From the NCBI RefSeq assembly GCF_964355755.1, contig NC_092674.1:21480001-21544000 (forward strand): DNA of 64,000 nucleotides, read 5' to 3'. The position numbers and the translations under genes are program-made. Within the stretch, counting starts at the first letter, position 1. Every line of letters begins with the position of its first letter. The notes under the pieces are model-generated. The model searched no databases. It was not told the DNA's origin and saw only the letters and a program-made list of their open reading frames with translations. This document shows positions 21,437 to 32,762 of this stretch, piece by piece. Source of the stretch: Antedon mediterranea (Eukaryota > Echinodermata > Crinoidea > Comatulida > Antedonidae).

Positions 21437-24213
21437 TTACTGGTTTTTAAACCGGCTTGTATGTTGGGCAACTGCAGCACTTTTTTCAGGTCTTTCAAAT
21501 GCTGCGCACAATGATGGTGGTATGGTCTCTGTAAATGCATCTAGATTTGGTTCCATAACAACCTCAAGAAGACTCTTGAATAACTCATCAACATAATTAT
21601 ATGTACATTCTGTTAAAAGTTTTTTAACAATGTAACCCCCTTTTTTGTACTTGGGAAATGATATTACGTATTGCTTTTCTCCAGCCTTATTTACCATTTG
21701 TTCTCTTTTACTGTTCTCATTATAGTGAAGAGCAGCTATGAAAAGTCGACTCTTCATTCCACTATATGAAAAGTGGAACATTTTAGGAGCGAAATGATTA
21801 ATAAGGCTATGGTACCCTTCCACTGATGACGTTTTCCCATGTGGTGAAGAATTGCGAATGTCCTTCACCAACATTTTGGTTTCAACAAATTTTTGTAAGG
21901 CATCACAAGCTTCAGTATCAGCAGTCAACCACTTTGTTAACCGTTGGTCTGAAGGAGACATTACCGGATGGGCACATTCCGTATATGGTTCAGGATGTCC
22001 AGTATGAAGATTTTGTACATGTCTTACCACAGACTTCCACTTTGCTTCAATGATATCTTTTTCATCAATGTTGGTGGACATTACACACCAGTAATAATGG
22101 TTAGAAATAGATTTTTGCCAATTACCTAAAAGGTTACACGATTTTGTTGTTGATATGGCCTGGATCTTTTTCTTAATACTTTTTGCAATGTGCCAGCAGT
22201 CAAAATAATGCTTAATGTCTGGAAAATTATCCCTTAAATATTTTTGTAGTTGTCTATGTCTATCGGAAACAATTGTACTTATATTTACTTTGAAATCTTT
22301 AAAGACATCCAATGTTTTTTGTAGACCCTTAAGTTCCATATGATAAGATGATTTAAAATCACTACTCTGAACTAATTCAACATTCAAAATCTTATTTTCG
22401 GTCAAGTCAACTGATGTGTATGAACCATATTTTGCACTGTGGCCCATACTGTCACAGCGTCCATCTACTCCAATAGAAATATCCTTGCCCTGTAATTCAG
22501 CAAAGTGCTTATCCCTTTTAGAAAACCAATTATTCCTTACAACTCTGTGTAAGAAATTTTGTTGGTGACGGAAAAAAGTACGTTTACTAATGGCGCTCAC
22601 ATTTATACTTTTTAGCGCTCTTAAAAATTGTGTGGGTGTTGAGCCAGAAAAAAGAATAGACCCACTTAGTAGAATGTTACCCATTGGGGTACCTCTAGCT
22701 TCTGGCTGACTTTTCCACTCGCGGTTAGTGTGGCAACATAAGCATCTTATGTTTGCAATAAGCATGCTTCCCTTGTTACGACAACATACTTGAACTTTAC
22801 TGGAAAAATAGGAAAGGCATATAGAAAGTAGCATCAGTAGGTGATTGTGAAAAACAATGTATTTTGGCTGTCTATGTGCATCCCCATTAAATCCTTTCAT
22901 CTCATCATCTTCCATCTCTGTATCCTCACCATCTGAAACCGATACATACTCTTCCGGTCGATAATCTGAATCGCTATCATCTTCTGTCGACTCATCAAAA
23001 TCTTCATCATCTTCATCAGACGATTGTTCTTTGTATGTTGGTTTGGCTTTTTTGGGTGCCACGACTTTAGCTTTGCTCATTTTTCTTCGCCGAACACGTT
23101 TTCTTTGCTTTCGTGTCTGTGTGCCTCTGGACACCATAAGAGGCTTATCGCATACACTTGCCAGCTCCTGTTCATCCTCTTCCTCATCCTCTGTTCCAGT
23201 AATAAGCTCCCTGATCACTCCCGCCTTTTCTCTTTTAACAAATGCTGACCTGTTGGAATGAATATTAATACTATTAATAAATAAATATCAGACAAACCTA
23301 AACATTTTTTCTTTTATTTATTGAATCTATTACACTAACCTCTGTGCTGTACACTCTTTGGCCACGTGACCACCATCGTCGGATGTCTCCCTCACAACAT
23401 GTATTGTTGGTACCGCTGTTTTGGCATTCAGTAAAAGCCTAAAAGTAGTGAGGAAACCGTTGTCTAGTTAATAATATTAAGGGCAAAATAACGTAAGCAA
23501 TATAATTATAATATAGTTGTTAGTTCCCACTTACACCGACAGGACATTCTCCTACTGAGCATAACAGTGTAGGCATTGACTAACCTCCATCATGTTTGTA
23601 CAGCATTCAGTAGTACTAATTAGGCCTGGCTAGGCTAGCCCTTATCCCATTATTATTAATGTAATAAGCCAAATACATAACAACTAGGTTAGGCCTAGTT
23701 GAGTTATCTGTGTGGTGTAGGCAAAACTGTTACTATTACTTATTAATTATGTTAAGTTTATTTAAAGATAAACCAACATAAAGTAAATACTATACATATA
23801 TATCAGGCGGAGCAACTGTACTGTATGTATGTACAGTAGTTTTAATGTTACTGCAAATTATGTGCCGGCGCGTCTAGAAGGTAGGCTTGGCCCAGCGGGC
23901 CCAGCAGGCCTAACAATAGCGACGGCGAACGTATTTTATGCAGTTTTTGTTGAAGGTAAAATATTAAAAGTAAATTCATCTAATTAACAAATACTTACTT
24001 TGTAGCTAGACCAGCTTTGAATTGACCCATGTTTGTAAATGAATCGTCTGAAAAATGCTTAAAACAGAGCACTGATCGAGCTGTGGGTTTCCATTTATCG
24101 CGTTTTGTACGTACAAATCTTGTCCATTGCCTGGCGATGAAACTGTCCTTTGGCCACCGAAACAATAAGTTATTTTCATGATCACAATTCGCAGCAACAC
24201 AGCGAGAAGGCAT
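21437..24213 (-). CDS. THAP-domain DDE transposase, three exons, apparently intact
   Basis: Exons are 24213-23999, 23438-23340 and 23249-21437. All splice junctions are GT-AG and the phases agree, giving about 708 residues. Exon 1 is a THAP zinc finger (MPSRCVAANC, FRWP, RQWTRFV, CFKH); exon 2 supplies the usual AVPTI segment. Exon 3 starts with basic and acidic low-complexity sequence, then a CLCCH cluster. The catalytic core has VDGRCDSMGHSAKYG, IVSDRHRQ, YFDCWH and SSVEGYHSLIN. Numbered from the first Met of exon 3, the likely acidic residues are D252, D319 and E467. The 'GHSAKYG' class is shared by many animal THAP transposons that I associate with Kolobok. It would bind the inverted ends and move the element. 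Confidence 0.85.
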
Positions 24214-24555
24214 ATTGATTTATTATAATAGATAAATAAGAAAGTAGCTGACAATAATAATAGTTGAAAATAACAATTAGTACCAGTAGAAAGCAGTATA
24301 CAGTATATATTATTAGTAGTAAACCAGCGTCTCATGCATGTACGTGTGTTGTTTTAAAAGGCGGAAGTAGAAAGTCTTCTGCCTGTGACGTCGCGCTTAT
24401 AAAGTACGAGGGCATATTAACGTTCCTAATTAAGAGGCGATTACGGCCATACCGTTAAAAGTAGGTCAATGCAAATTTCGGTCAAGATTTATAGACATTA
24501 AGTCTACCCAAAAAATCATTAATATCTTAATTTAAAGTCTGTGGCACTAGCACTT

Positions 24556-24625
24556 TAAGTTCGAGGGAATATATATTTCCCGAAGCGCCAGCTGAGGGAA
24601 ATATATATTCCCCGAGAACTTAATA
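24556..24625. repeat. Paired 17-bp palindromes in the right end only
   Basis: GGGAATATATATTTCCC and GGGAAATATATATTCCC lie in inverted orientation around CAGCTGGCG. They are inserted between two parts of the right inverted repeat that are adjacent on the left (ATGATATTAA next to AGTGCTAGTGCC). The ends are therefore asymmetric. Confidence 0.6.
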
Positions 24626-24686
24626 TCATTCCCGAGGGGATGTCAAATCTTATATTTAACCGATATAAAAGGCAATATCTGTTATA

Positions 24687-25120
24687 TTATATAGCCAAGA
24701 ACAAGTCTGCTGGGTTGGGTGAAGCTATAGGCTAGGCCTCCTATAGTATTGTATTTAAACAAGCCTGCCTAGACACCTTACCTTGCGAAGAATAATATAC
24801 AGATAATTACTAATTAATGATTCCTTGGCAATAAAATATTCAATTAGGCCTAGGTCGTTTAAATTAACAGAAGAATTTCCATCAATAAGCCTATTAAAAA
24901 TAATAATATTATAATCAGGTAGGCCAAATAAACAATTCGTCTTCTTCTCGATCTTCGAGGAGCCGAATCACCGGATGTTCAGCGCGTACTAGTTACTAGG
25001 TTACTACCGTGAGTATTGACCAATCACAAACGGTGTTTCATCACATTTAGGGTGGACTTATAACAAATGAGGGCGCTATGTATGCATAGTTTAAATAGTT
25101 TAGATGAATAATTTCTTCAA
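24687..25120. other. No gene seen
   Basis: Spacer rich in TAGGCCTA-type words that are frequent across the non-transposon parts of this window. A CCAAT-like GACCAATCAC occurs near 25018. No coding support. Confidence 0.35.
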
Positions 25121-25123
25121 GCA

Positions 25124-25215
25124 ACTTGCGTGGCGCAGCGGTTGAAGTGTTGTCTTGCGATTGAGTGACAATTCCACCCGAGTTCAAGATCGAGTAGATG
25201 ACTTTTCTTTATTTA
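25124..25215 (+). repeat. tRNA-derived SINE head
   Basis: TGGCGCAGCGGTTGAAG (25131-25147) matches a Pol III A box, and GAGTTCAAGATCGAG (25180-25194) resembles a B box at tRNA spacing. The part between does not fold into a clean tRNA. A T-rich stretch follows. This is a SINE-type arrangement rather than a functional tRNA gene. Confidence 0.55.
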
Positions 25216-25237
25216 TCGGCAACGCGAGTGTTGGCAC

Positions 25238-25350
25238 AAGAAAATTACACAGTCAATATCATCGTACTCGAGAATCTATATGTTTAATGACAGGGAACAC
25301 GATAATTACGCGAAAATTACACAGTCAATATCATCGTTCTCGAGGATATA
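25238..25350. repeat. Short direct repeat behind the SINE head
   Basis: 'gaaaattacacagtcaatat' followed by 'catcgt(a/t)ctcgag' occurs at about 25240 and 25312, 72 bases apart. Confidence 0.6.
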
Positions 25351-25509
25351 TACGATTTATGATCCTCACAGGGGTAGTCATGTGATGCAGTTTCAACCAA
25401 TCACGTTAGCGTATTTACATAGGCTATGTAATATTTCTAAATACAGGATGCCTTCCTTCATTGCATGCTTTCAACTTTATGTATTGGTACTCACGTTTAT
25501 TCTTGGCTT

Positions 25510-26130
25510 TTGTTGCTGTACCTAAGAGCCTCTATTGCATACAGATCTTTATTTTTTAGGGTCTTCACCTCGTTTCTTTCTGGCCTATAGATACATTTGG
25601 CAATTATTTGCCTAGGTTTTTAGTCTCCTCTGGTCTGTTTACCGGTTCTATGGGCGTTTTCAATGTTAATATCCTTCACGTGTAGTTTATCGCCTATCCT
25701 ATTTAGTATTTAGTTTACCTAGTGTATTTTCGTTTTCTTCTTCATTTATTCCTCCAAATCGTAAATTAAATGCTCTTGAATATCTTTATATTCTATAAAT
25801 ATCCCTTCTAGGTTACTAATTTGCTTATTTTTCTCCTTCAGTTCTGTTTCAATGTTGTCAACACGTGTATCTACTTACACTCGCTTGAGTTTCCGTAGTG
25901 GATATTGTGTAATATTCCAATGACTGATCCATACGTTGTGTTTCCTATACTCTTGTTATTCTTTCTATTTAAAATACCCGTTGATTGGATTTGATCGACG
26001 ATTTTTTTTAAATTAATTTCATTACACATCTCTTTTAGATTTTTTCGCAGGGACATTATTTCAGAAGATGACGTGTCAGTCCTCAAGTCGGTAGTCGCGG
26101 GAACTTTAAGCTGACGTGGCATAGGCATTC
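25510..26130 (-). pseudogene. L1-type LINE ORF1 relic
   Basis: On the minus strand, a coiled-coil-like segment (near 26128-25871, with SLRKNLKEMCNEINLKKI) is followed by INIENAHRTGKQTRG, PRQIIAKCIYRPERNEVKT and KDLYAIEAL. The 'AHRTG...PR.IIAK' block is typical of the RNA-binding region of L1/Tx1 ORF1 proteins. There is an in-frame TAA and at least one frame change. No ORF2 follows. Confidence 0.65.
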
Positions 26131-27250
26131 ACTACACCATTTAACAATTAATAATAACAACATCTTAAGCACGAGTTTCACTTGTTATGTTGTCGTGAAC
26201 TCGAATTCGATATCAGAAGATGACCTAGGCCTGAGTACACGGCAGGTCACAGAACAAGCTACAACCCTCAATATGTTTCTAATATGAGAACTACTGACGT
26301 TAGCAAAATATAGGTTGTGCACTTTATTAATACTAGGCCTATGGTTTAATCTACACAATTCACATAGTCCATAGACGTCACTCAATATAGCCAAGTTGCA
26401 CTATTATAGGTTTATAATAGCCTTACTCTATCAAATAATATATATCTACATAAATCTATCGTATTCACTCAATTCAAGCGCTATATTTTGCAAATTCATA
26501 CCGAACATTAAGACATTGTAATGCAAAAAGGAATTTAATTTAAGCAATTTGCGTATTAAAGCATTTATATCAGCGGCAGACTGAAACACATATGCCTACC
26601 ATGATTTGTAAAAACAAATTGAACACCATTGTAATTGAAAATACTTTCGGAAAGCGCACTTCGCTATTATTGATCTTCTTGCACTTGACCCCTGACCAAA
26701 GGGGCCTACGCAATAACCGAACAATGGTGTTTGTAGGTAAAAGATACAGTCTGCTACATTTTTATATTACAGTACTAAGTTTGATACGCTCATTCCTATT
26801 GACTTCCCCTTAAAAAATCTACCTATACATATAAATATGCGTTGATATGAATCTTATTGTTATTTTTACATAGCGCCACCAGTGGGCATTTTGACTTTTC
26901 AAAACAGGATTTTATATGTATCAAAATGTCATACGTGCCAAAACATTTATTATTATTATTATTATCATGCCGGTAGGCTAAGACATACAAACTATTTAAA
27001 CATACAATAATTGTTTACTCACATGTAAAAAATAAATGAATTTTAACTGATTCCGTAACTGATTAGTAACTGATATTTTACAATTTCATTTACAATTAAT
27101 TTTCAGAATTTTGAATAATGATATTTAAATACGCAATGCAAATATCATGAATATTACAATCAAAACAATTAAATATGAATTAAAAATATTTTTGTGTAAA
27201 TTCCAAAAGATAATTTTTGAATAAATGTAAAAACCACAATAAGATGGATC
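26131..27250. other. No recognisable feature
   Basis: AT-rich sequence with a short ATT microsatellite near 26949-26966. I find no coding or repeat signal that I can name. Confidence 0.4.
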
Positions 27251-29912
27251 TAGATGACAAATTTCGTTTTTGTAAAAGCACAAGTTAACGGAGTACTTAC
27301 TCGAACGTTTCGATCTCTATCAGAGATCTTTCTCAACTGACTGCGGAGTGTTAATGCAGCTTGGTCATTCTTGACGTCATCTGTTGATGACGTCGTACGC
27401 CTCCGGTTGTAGGTTGGAGGTTGTGCGGGGCTCGGCCAGGTGATGTGTCTATCAAATCATTGTACAAATGCGAGAGTTCGTGGGCTCCAGTGTCCCGGTT
27501 CATGGTCTTCTCCTTATTTCTCCTTATATGTAATGATTCTCTAATCTGTCTGTCTTTGCGTTTAGGCTCTTTGGTTAAGATGGTAGCCTCCCAGTTTGGT
27601 ACATGATTGTGTTTTATGACATGTTCTGTAATGGCAGATTTGTGTATGATCGAAGATGTGGATGTTCTTGAGGCCCTAGTCATTACTCCCCCCGTGTTTG
27701 TTGTAACATCTTTTTTGTGATCATTAATTCGTGTTTGTAATGCCCTCCCTGTTTCCCCAATGTAAACTTGTGGACAGTTGCGGCAGGTGACTTCGTAGAT
27801 TACTCCACATGTATCCATCTTCTCGATTTTATCTTTTGGGTGGACGAGGCTATTCTTGATTTTATTTTGGGGTAGGAAATAGGTTCCGACATTGTGATAG
27901 GAGAGAGTGCGTCGTATTCTTTCTGCCATTCCTTTTACGTAGGGGATTCCTATGCTACCTCGCATCTTGATCTTTTCCTTCTGTGGTTCGTGTCCTTTGT
28001 TCTTTTTTTCGTTTTCGGTTTTCCATAACTCTCTGGAAGGACCACTCTGGATACTGGCAGTTGTGTAACGCTTTCTTGATGTTATCCATCTCAACTTTCC
28101 TCAAATCCATATCTCCCACTACCTTCTCAGCTCTGTCCACAAGCGTGTTTATAAGCCCCAGTTTGTGTTCGAGTGGATGATGTGAGTTGAAATGTAAATA
28201 TTGGTCTGTGTGAGTGGGCTTCCGATAAACTGAGGTGGTAACTGTTCCATTGTCATTGAGTGTGATGAGCATGTCCAGGAAAGGTATTGTGTTGTTTGTC
28301 ATCGATTCTGTGGTGAACTTGTATTGATATTGTCAGTTATATCGATGTTATTAAGATGTGTGTTAAATGTATGTACTGTACCTATGGGGATGATAGCTAA
28401 TACATCATCAACGTATCGTTTTCAATACACAGGCTTGATGTTAGTGGGTGCCGTGTTTATGGCTTGATGTTCGAGCCACTCTAGATACAAGTTCGCCAAT
28501 ATAGGACTTATTGGGCTTCCCATAGCAATGCCTTGTATTTGCTTATAAATGTTACCATTGAACGAGAAATAGGTTTTGTTCACAATTAAACCGAGGAGCT
28601 CCATTATGTCTGTCACATGTAGTTTAGTTCTATCCAGAAGTGTCGGATCTGTTGTTAGGCGATTTTCGACAACTTTGAGGGCCTCTTCTACTGGTGTTTT
28701 TGTAAACAGAGATACTACGTCAAACGAGACAAATGTTTCACTTGGTTTGACTATTATTTCTTTTAGTTCACTCGCCAACTCTCCTGAGTAAGTTACATGA
28801 TGTTCTGTGTTTCCGACAAGTGGACCCAGGATTTTGGTGAGGAATTGTGCAACGGTGTAAAAAACGGTGTTGATGTTATCTACTATAGGTCTTAATGGCC
28901 AATTTGGTTTATGTATCTTCGGAAGACAATACAACCTAGGTACAATTTCAGCCGTGGGAAACAGCCATTCTTTCTCTCTGTAGTTGATTTTCTTTTCTTT
29001 GAACAACCTGCCTATGATGTTGACCACTTTTCGTTTATAGTTTTGTGTTGGATTACGTTTTAGCAGTTCGTAAACATTAGTGTCGCTCACCATGGTTCCC
29101 ACTTTATCTTTGTAATCATTAGTATTTAGGATGACAGTAGATCTACCTTTATCCGCTGGGAGAATAAGAATAGATTTATCTTTCTTCAAGTTGTTTATGG
29201 CCTTTCGTTCTTTGAGGGTTAAATTTGAAGGTGGTAGAGTGGTAGATTTTACAATAGCTACAATTTTACTGCGAACGGTGTCTTGTTCTTCCAGGGGGAC
29301 GAGATCAGCCGCTTTTTCACCCGCTACTATGAGATCGTCAATGGGCATGGATCGTGGGCTCGCCGCATAGTTCAATCCCCTTTGTAATGCTGATATTTCG
29401 TCCTCACTAACCAACTTACTAGACAGATTTACCACCCATTTTTCTCTTAAGATCTTACCGGATAAATCCTGTTCTTGATGTAAATCTCTAGCGGCGTTTT
29501 CTGCTTTGTTTTTCCACCACAACAGTTTGTTTTGTTGTCGTGATCGGCATTTTAAGAATTCCGCTTCACACACTTTGTTTACGTGATTAAATACATTGGT
29601 GATGTCCCCTCCGTTGGGAATTAGCGATACGATTTCCTCATTTAAATCTTTCTTTTTGCCTTCTAACTGTGTGATTTTGTTGGTGGTGATTCTTATTCTC
29701 TCGCGTAAAAGCTGTCTTTCTGCATGTTTTTTTTTTGTTCAACCTCCAACCTACAACCGGAGGCGTACGACGTCATCAACAGATGACGTCAAGAATGACC
29801 AAGCTGCATTAACACTCCGCAGTCAGTTGAGAAGGATCTCTGATAGAGATCGAAACGTTCGAGTAAGTACTCCGTTAACTTGTGCTTTTACAAAAACGAA
29901 ATTTGTCATCTA
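27251..29912 (-). mobile_element. Penelope-like element with inverted terminal repeats
   Basis: A 173-bp terminal repeat occurs inverted at both ends (27251-27424 and 29740-29912), including GATCTCTGATAGAGATCGAAACG. Between them, on the minus strand, an RT is followed by a GIY-YIG endonuclease, the domain order of Penelope-like elements. Inverted arrangement of the terminal repeats is known for this class. No clear target duplication was identified. Confidence 0.88.
27351..29573 (-). pseudogene. Penelope-like RT plus GIY-YIG endonuclease, broken
   Basis: The RT part (29573-28422) has ILPADKGRSTVIL, PRLYCLPKIHKP, SFDVVSLFTKTP and GIAMGSPISPILANLYLE. Immediately after, a TGA replaces an expected Trp codon at about 28420, just before the catalytic RYVDDVL. 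A frame change near 28305 leads into FLDMLITLND and then the endonuclease (CGVIYEVTCRNC, VYIGETGRALQTRINDHK; 27955-27351). The lesions fall in RT, so this copy is inactive. The RT would prime at nicked or free 3' ends cut by the endonuclease. Confidence 0.88.
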
Positions 29913-30550
29913 TACAAAATCGAAGCTAAATGAAATTCTTTCAAGATTTAAGACGGATCTAATTTGCATAATAATTGCGAAAGTTGAATAATTACTTCGA
30001 GTTCAAGCTAAAAATGTCATGATTTAGCAGCAGTCATTTTTCATTTTCAAAACTCCATTATACGTCAGGCCACTGTCATTATCTGTTGAAGAGATATAAA
30101 TCATGGTTATAATACACCTAATTACATCCTTCATTAGTTAGTTGATTATTTCGTTCCATTCAATGGTTTTGTTCAATGATCAGCCTATTGTTACAATTTA
30201 AGATTGTCGCACTTGAAACAATATACTGTAGTGTAATTATTTCCACAACGGTAGGAAGCAAATAGAGGTAACTCAAGTTAAGTGAGACCTACCTTTGTGT
30301 TACGCTAGCGATCGGACAGGACAACAAACAAACACAGATAAACCATCATTGGATGGAAATGTTATTTATCATAATGACGAATATTAAAACGTGTATATTG
30401 GTAAAACATAGATGACATTAACACAAATCACTTATAGTATAAAACTTAATTGTATTACATAATATAAACGTTATGTCATCTGAAACCATAAATCAAATAC
30501 TGCATACCAGATATCAGTAATCAGACTATTTTAAAACAAAGTATAAATCA
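29913..30550. other. No recognisable feature
   Basis: AT-rich sequence between the Penelope-like element and the L1-type LINE. Nothing recognised. Confidence 0.4.
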
Positions 30551-31011
30551 AAGTATAAATTTGAGAGTACCCTTTCCCAGGTGCAAACATTATTGTAGCT
30601 GAAGATTTTACGCCAAAATTACAAGATGAAAGGAAAAAGTTATAGAAGAAGCAATGGAAATTAATGCAGGGAAATCCAAAAAGAAAGATATTTGTCAACT
30701 ATCCAGCCAACCTCCGTATAGTGGAGCCTGATGGATCTAGTACTGTGATAAAAGCGAATGAAATTAAATGAGGAATGATATTGTTACGCTCTTAACTGAC
30801 ACAATCCGGTCCGTTTCAAAGAAAGTGTTGGGATATGCGACTTTATTTTTTTTTTCTATATATATTTTTCAAGCAAAAAATATATATAGACCTACAGAAC
30901 CGTAAGTCATACCTCGTAAACTCTGCTTGTGTAGCCAAACGTGGTCATTCCTTCTAAGATACACCGTTGTATATGAAGAAGTTAATGTTTAACTATTTAA
31001 ATTAATCTATT

Positions 31012-31140
31012 GTCCACTATGTCGGTCGGTCGGTCTGTCTGTCTGTCTGTCGGTCTGTCGGTCTGTCTGTCGGTCTGTCGGTCTGTCTGTCCGGTATCAC
31101 TATGCATTGTAGCACGCGACTTAATGGCTGTTGGCCTTGT
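31012..31140 (-). mobile_element. Short Helentron-like element with (GACA/GACC)n core, 3' truncated
   Basis: On the minus strand it begins ACAAGGCCAACAGCC, then AAGTCGCGTGCTACAATGCATAGTGATACCGGAC, a GACA/GACC microsatellite and CGACATAGTG. It lacks the terminal CGCGTCCACGCGACT hairpin found in the other copies. Confidence 0.65.
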
Positions 31141-31852
31141 TATTATTCGTACATGTTTTATTTTCTGATGGAAGTGAATTGTTTTGTAATTATATTTTTT
31201 GAATTTTTTTTAATTTTTCTATTATTTTAGTGTTGTAATGATTATTACTTCCTCTCACCTAATATGTAATGATATTGTAGAATTGCACTTCTGGAAAAAG
31301 TGTAAGGTGAATTTTATTCTTTTATTAATGATCACAAGATCTTTGATTTCCATTTGTTCCTATGCTAAAGGTATGCCTCTAACAATTATTATCTACATAA
31401 ATGGCTAATATGAAAATATGTTCGTTAAAATGTGAAGGGATTAAGAGATAGGAGAAAAAGACGTGAATTATTTTTATGGTTAGAAGCAAAGAAATGTTAT
31501 ACAAGAGACCCATAGCTCCTGTATAGAGGCCGATTGCTGGGAAAAGGAATGGGGAGATAAAATTATATGGAGACATGGTACTTCGAATAGTAGAGGAACT
31601 ACAATTCTTTTTAACACCCGAAATAATTTCTCGTATACCATTGAAAAAAAGCTTTACAGATCAAAAAGGTAGATATGCAATTGTTGAAAACTTCCGATAA
31701 CATTTTTACATGCATTAATATATATGGCCCTAATGCAGATAGCTCTCAGTTTTTTTAGAGAAATAGATAAATTCATATAATATGGTTTCTGCTGCAATCA
31801 CATTATTTATGGAGGGGATTTTAATTGTGTGCTAGATTTAAATCTTGATAAA

Positions 31853-32762
31853 ACAAGGCCAACAGCCATTAAGTCGCGTGCTACAATGCATAATGATACC
31901 GGACCGACAGACAGACCGACAGACAGACCGACACACAGACCGACCGACATAGTGAACTATAGTCGCGTCCACGCGACTAAAAAGGCATAATTTTGACGAA
32001 TTTTGTAACTTTTTCATCAAAAACGTGCGCAAATTATCCAATTCGTCGTGCTCGTATGACGTAATTTTAAGTCGAAATTGTTTAAAAGATGGTAACATTA
32101 TTAGAAAAGGCTGCAAAAACATAAATCACGCGAAAAAAGTATGTATTTAACGCTACGTGCGCACCACGCGCGTAAACATTTGCGCTCGTTTGGGAATTTT
32201 TGACATGCTCAAATTGACAAGAAACGCGTAGAAAGTTGATTAAAAATGAATTTTGCGCATTTTAAAATTGTAAATGCGCATGCGCGCGTAACTTTGTGGC
32301 TTTGTGACTAATGGCAATTTTGTAAACGCTTAAAATTGCCTGAAACGTACTCTTATTTCATCAAAAATAAATTTTGAAAATGTTAAGCGCGCGTACGCAT
32401 GCGTTACATGCGCTACGCACGTAATTGTATTGCCATATGATGATTTATGCCCTGAAATTTATGAGTACCAATTTTATTTAATTTTGATTCATGGTTGTGA
32501 AGATATGATTACAAACGTGATTTCGTTAAATCGTGCGTAGACCGCGTAATCTTTTATTGCGCACCGTGAAAACATAACCACATCGATTCCTGGCCATAAG
32601 GAATATACTGTGAAAAATTGACTTAGCTAGATTAAACTGATATCAAGATAAGGTCAGAAAGCTGTAAAACGCATAGTGATACCGGACCGACAGACCGACA
32701 GACCGACAGACCGATCGACCGACATAGTGAACTATAGAGTCGCTTCCACGCGACTAAAAAGG
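31853..32762 (+). mobile_element. Composite ~0.9-kb Helentron-like element inserted in the L1-type LINE
   Basis: Starts ACAAGGCCAACAGCC, has AGTCGCGTG near the 5' end and its inverse CACGCGACT at the 3' end, and ends with an AGTCGCGT-CC-ACGCGACT-type hairpin followed by TAAAAAGG. An internal copy of the microsatellite and hairpin lies at 31890-31985, and a second set closes the element at 32680-32762. Between them is ~690 bp rich in CGCG and TACG. The same composite occurs at 46619-47517. It splits the LINE endonuclease domain. Subterminal inverted repeats with a 3' hairpin and microsatellite fit non-autonomous Helentrons. Confidence 0.65.

Larger units (their letters stand above)
19770..24681. 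mobile_element. THAP-type DNA transposon (Kolobok-like) with transposase and a P2X7-ballast-like gene
   Basis: Inverted ends share GGTTAAATATAAGATTTGAC and ATCCCC...GGGAATGATATTAA (left 19789-19830, right 24615-24661). An outer block, CAGATATTG, is also inverted at 19770-19778 and 24673-24681, flanked by a 5-bp direct repeat TTATA (19765-19769, 24682-24686). If the ends were instead drawn inside the symmetric TTAA sites (19791-19794, 24656-24659), the duplication would be TTAA, as known for Kolobok. Two convergent genes lie inside: a P2X7-ballast-like gene (plus) and a THAP-DDE transposase (minus). Both end in the 21.16-21.44 kb gap. Confidence 0.85.

Noticed and set aside
25124-25215. Functional tRNA gene
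   Set aside because: A- and B-box-like blocks are present but no cloverleaf with paired acceptor and anticodon arms forms; a SINE head fits better.
29845-29870. Hammerhead ribozyme in the terminal repeat of the Penelope-like element at 27-30 kb
   Set aside because: The CTGATAGA...GAAA stretch lacks the required core Gs; it is better described as a GATCTCTGATAGAGATC hairpin before GAAAC. At most a degenerate relative of the cores at 35-40 kb.
31838-32122. Frame with repeated Ser-Val-Cys-Arg units
   Set aside because: It is a translation of the GACA/GACC microsatellite of the Helentron-like element.
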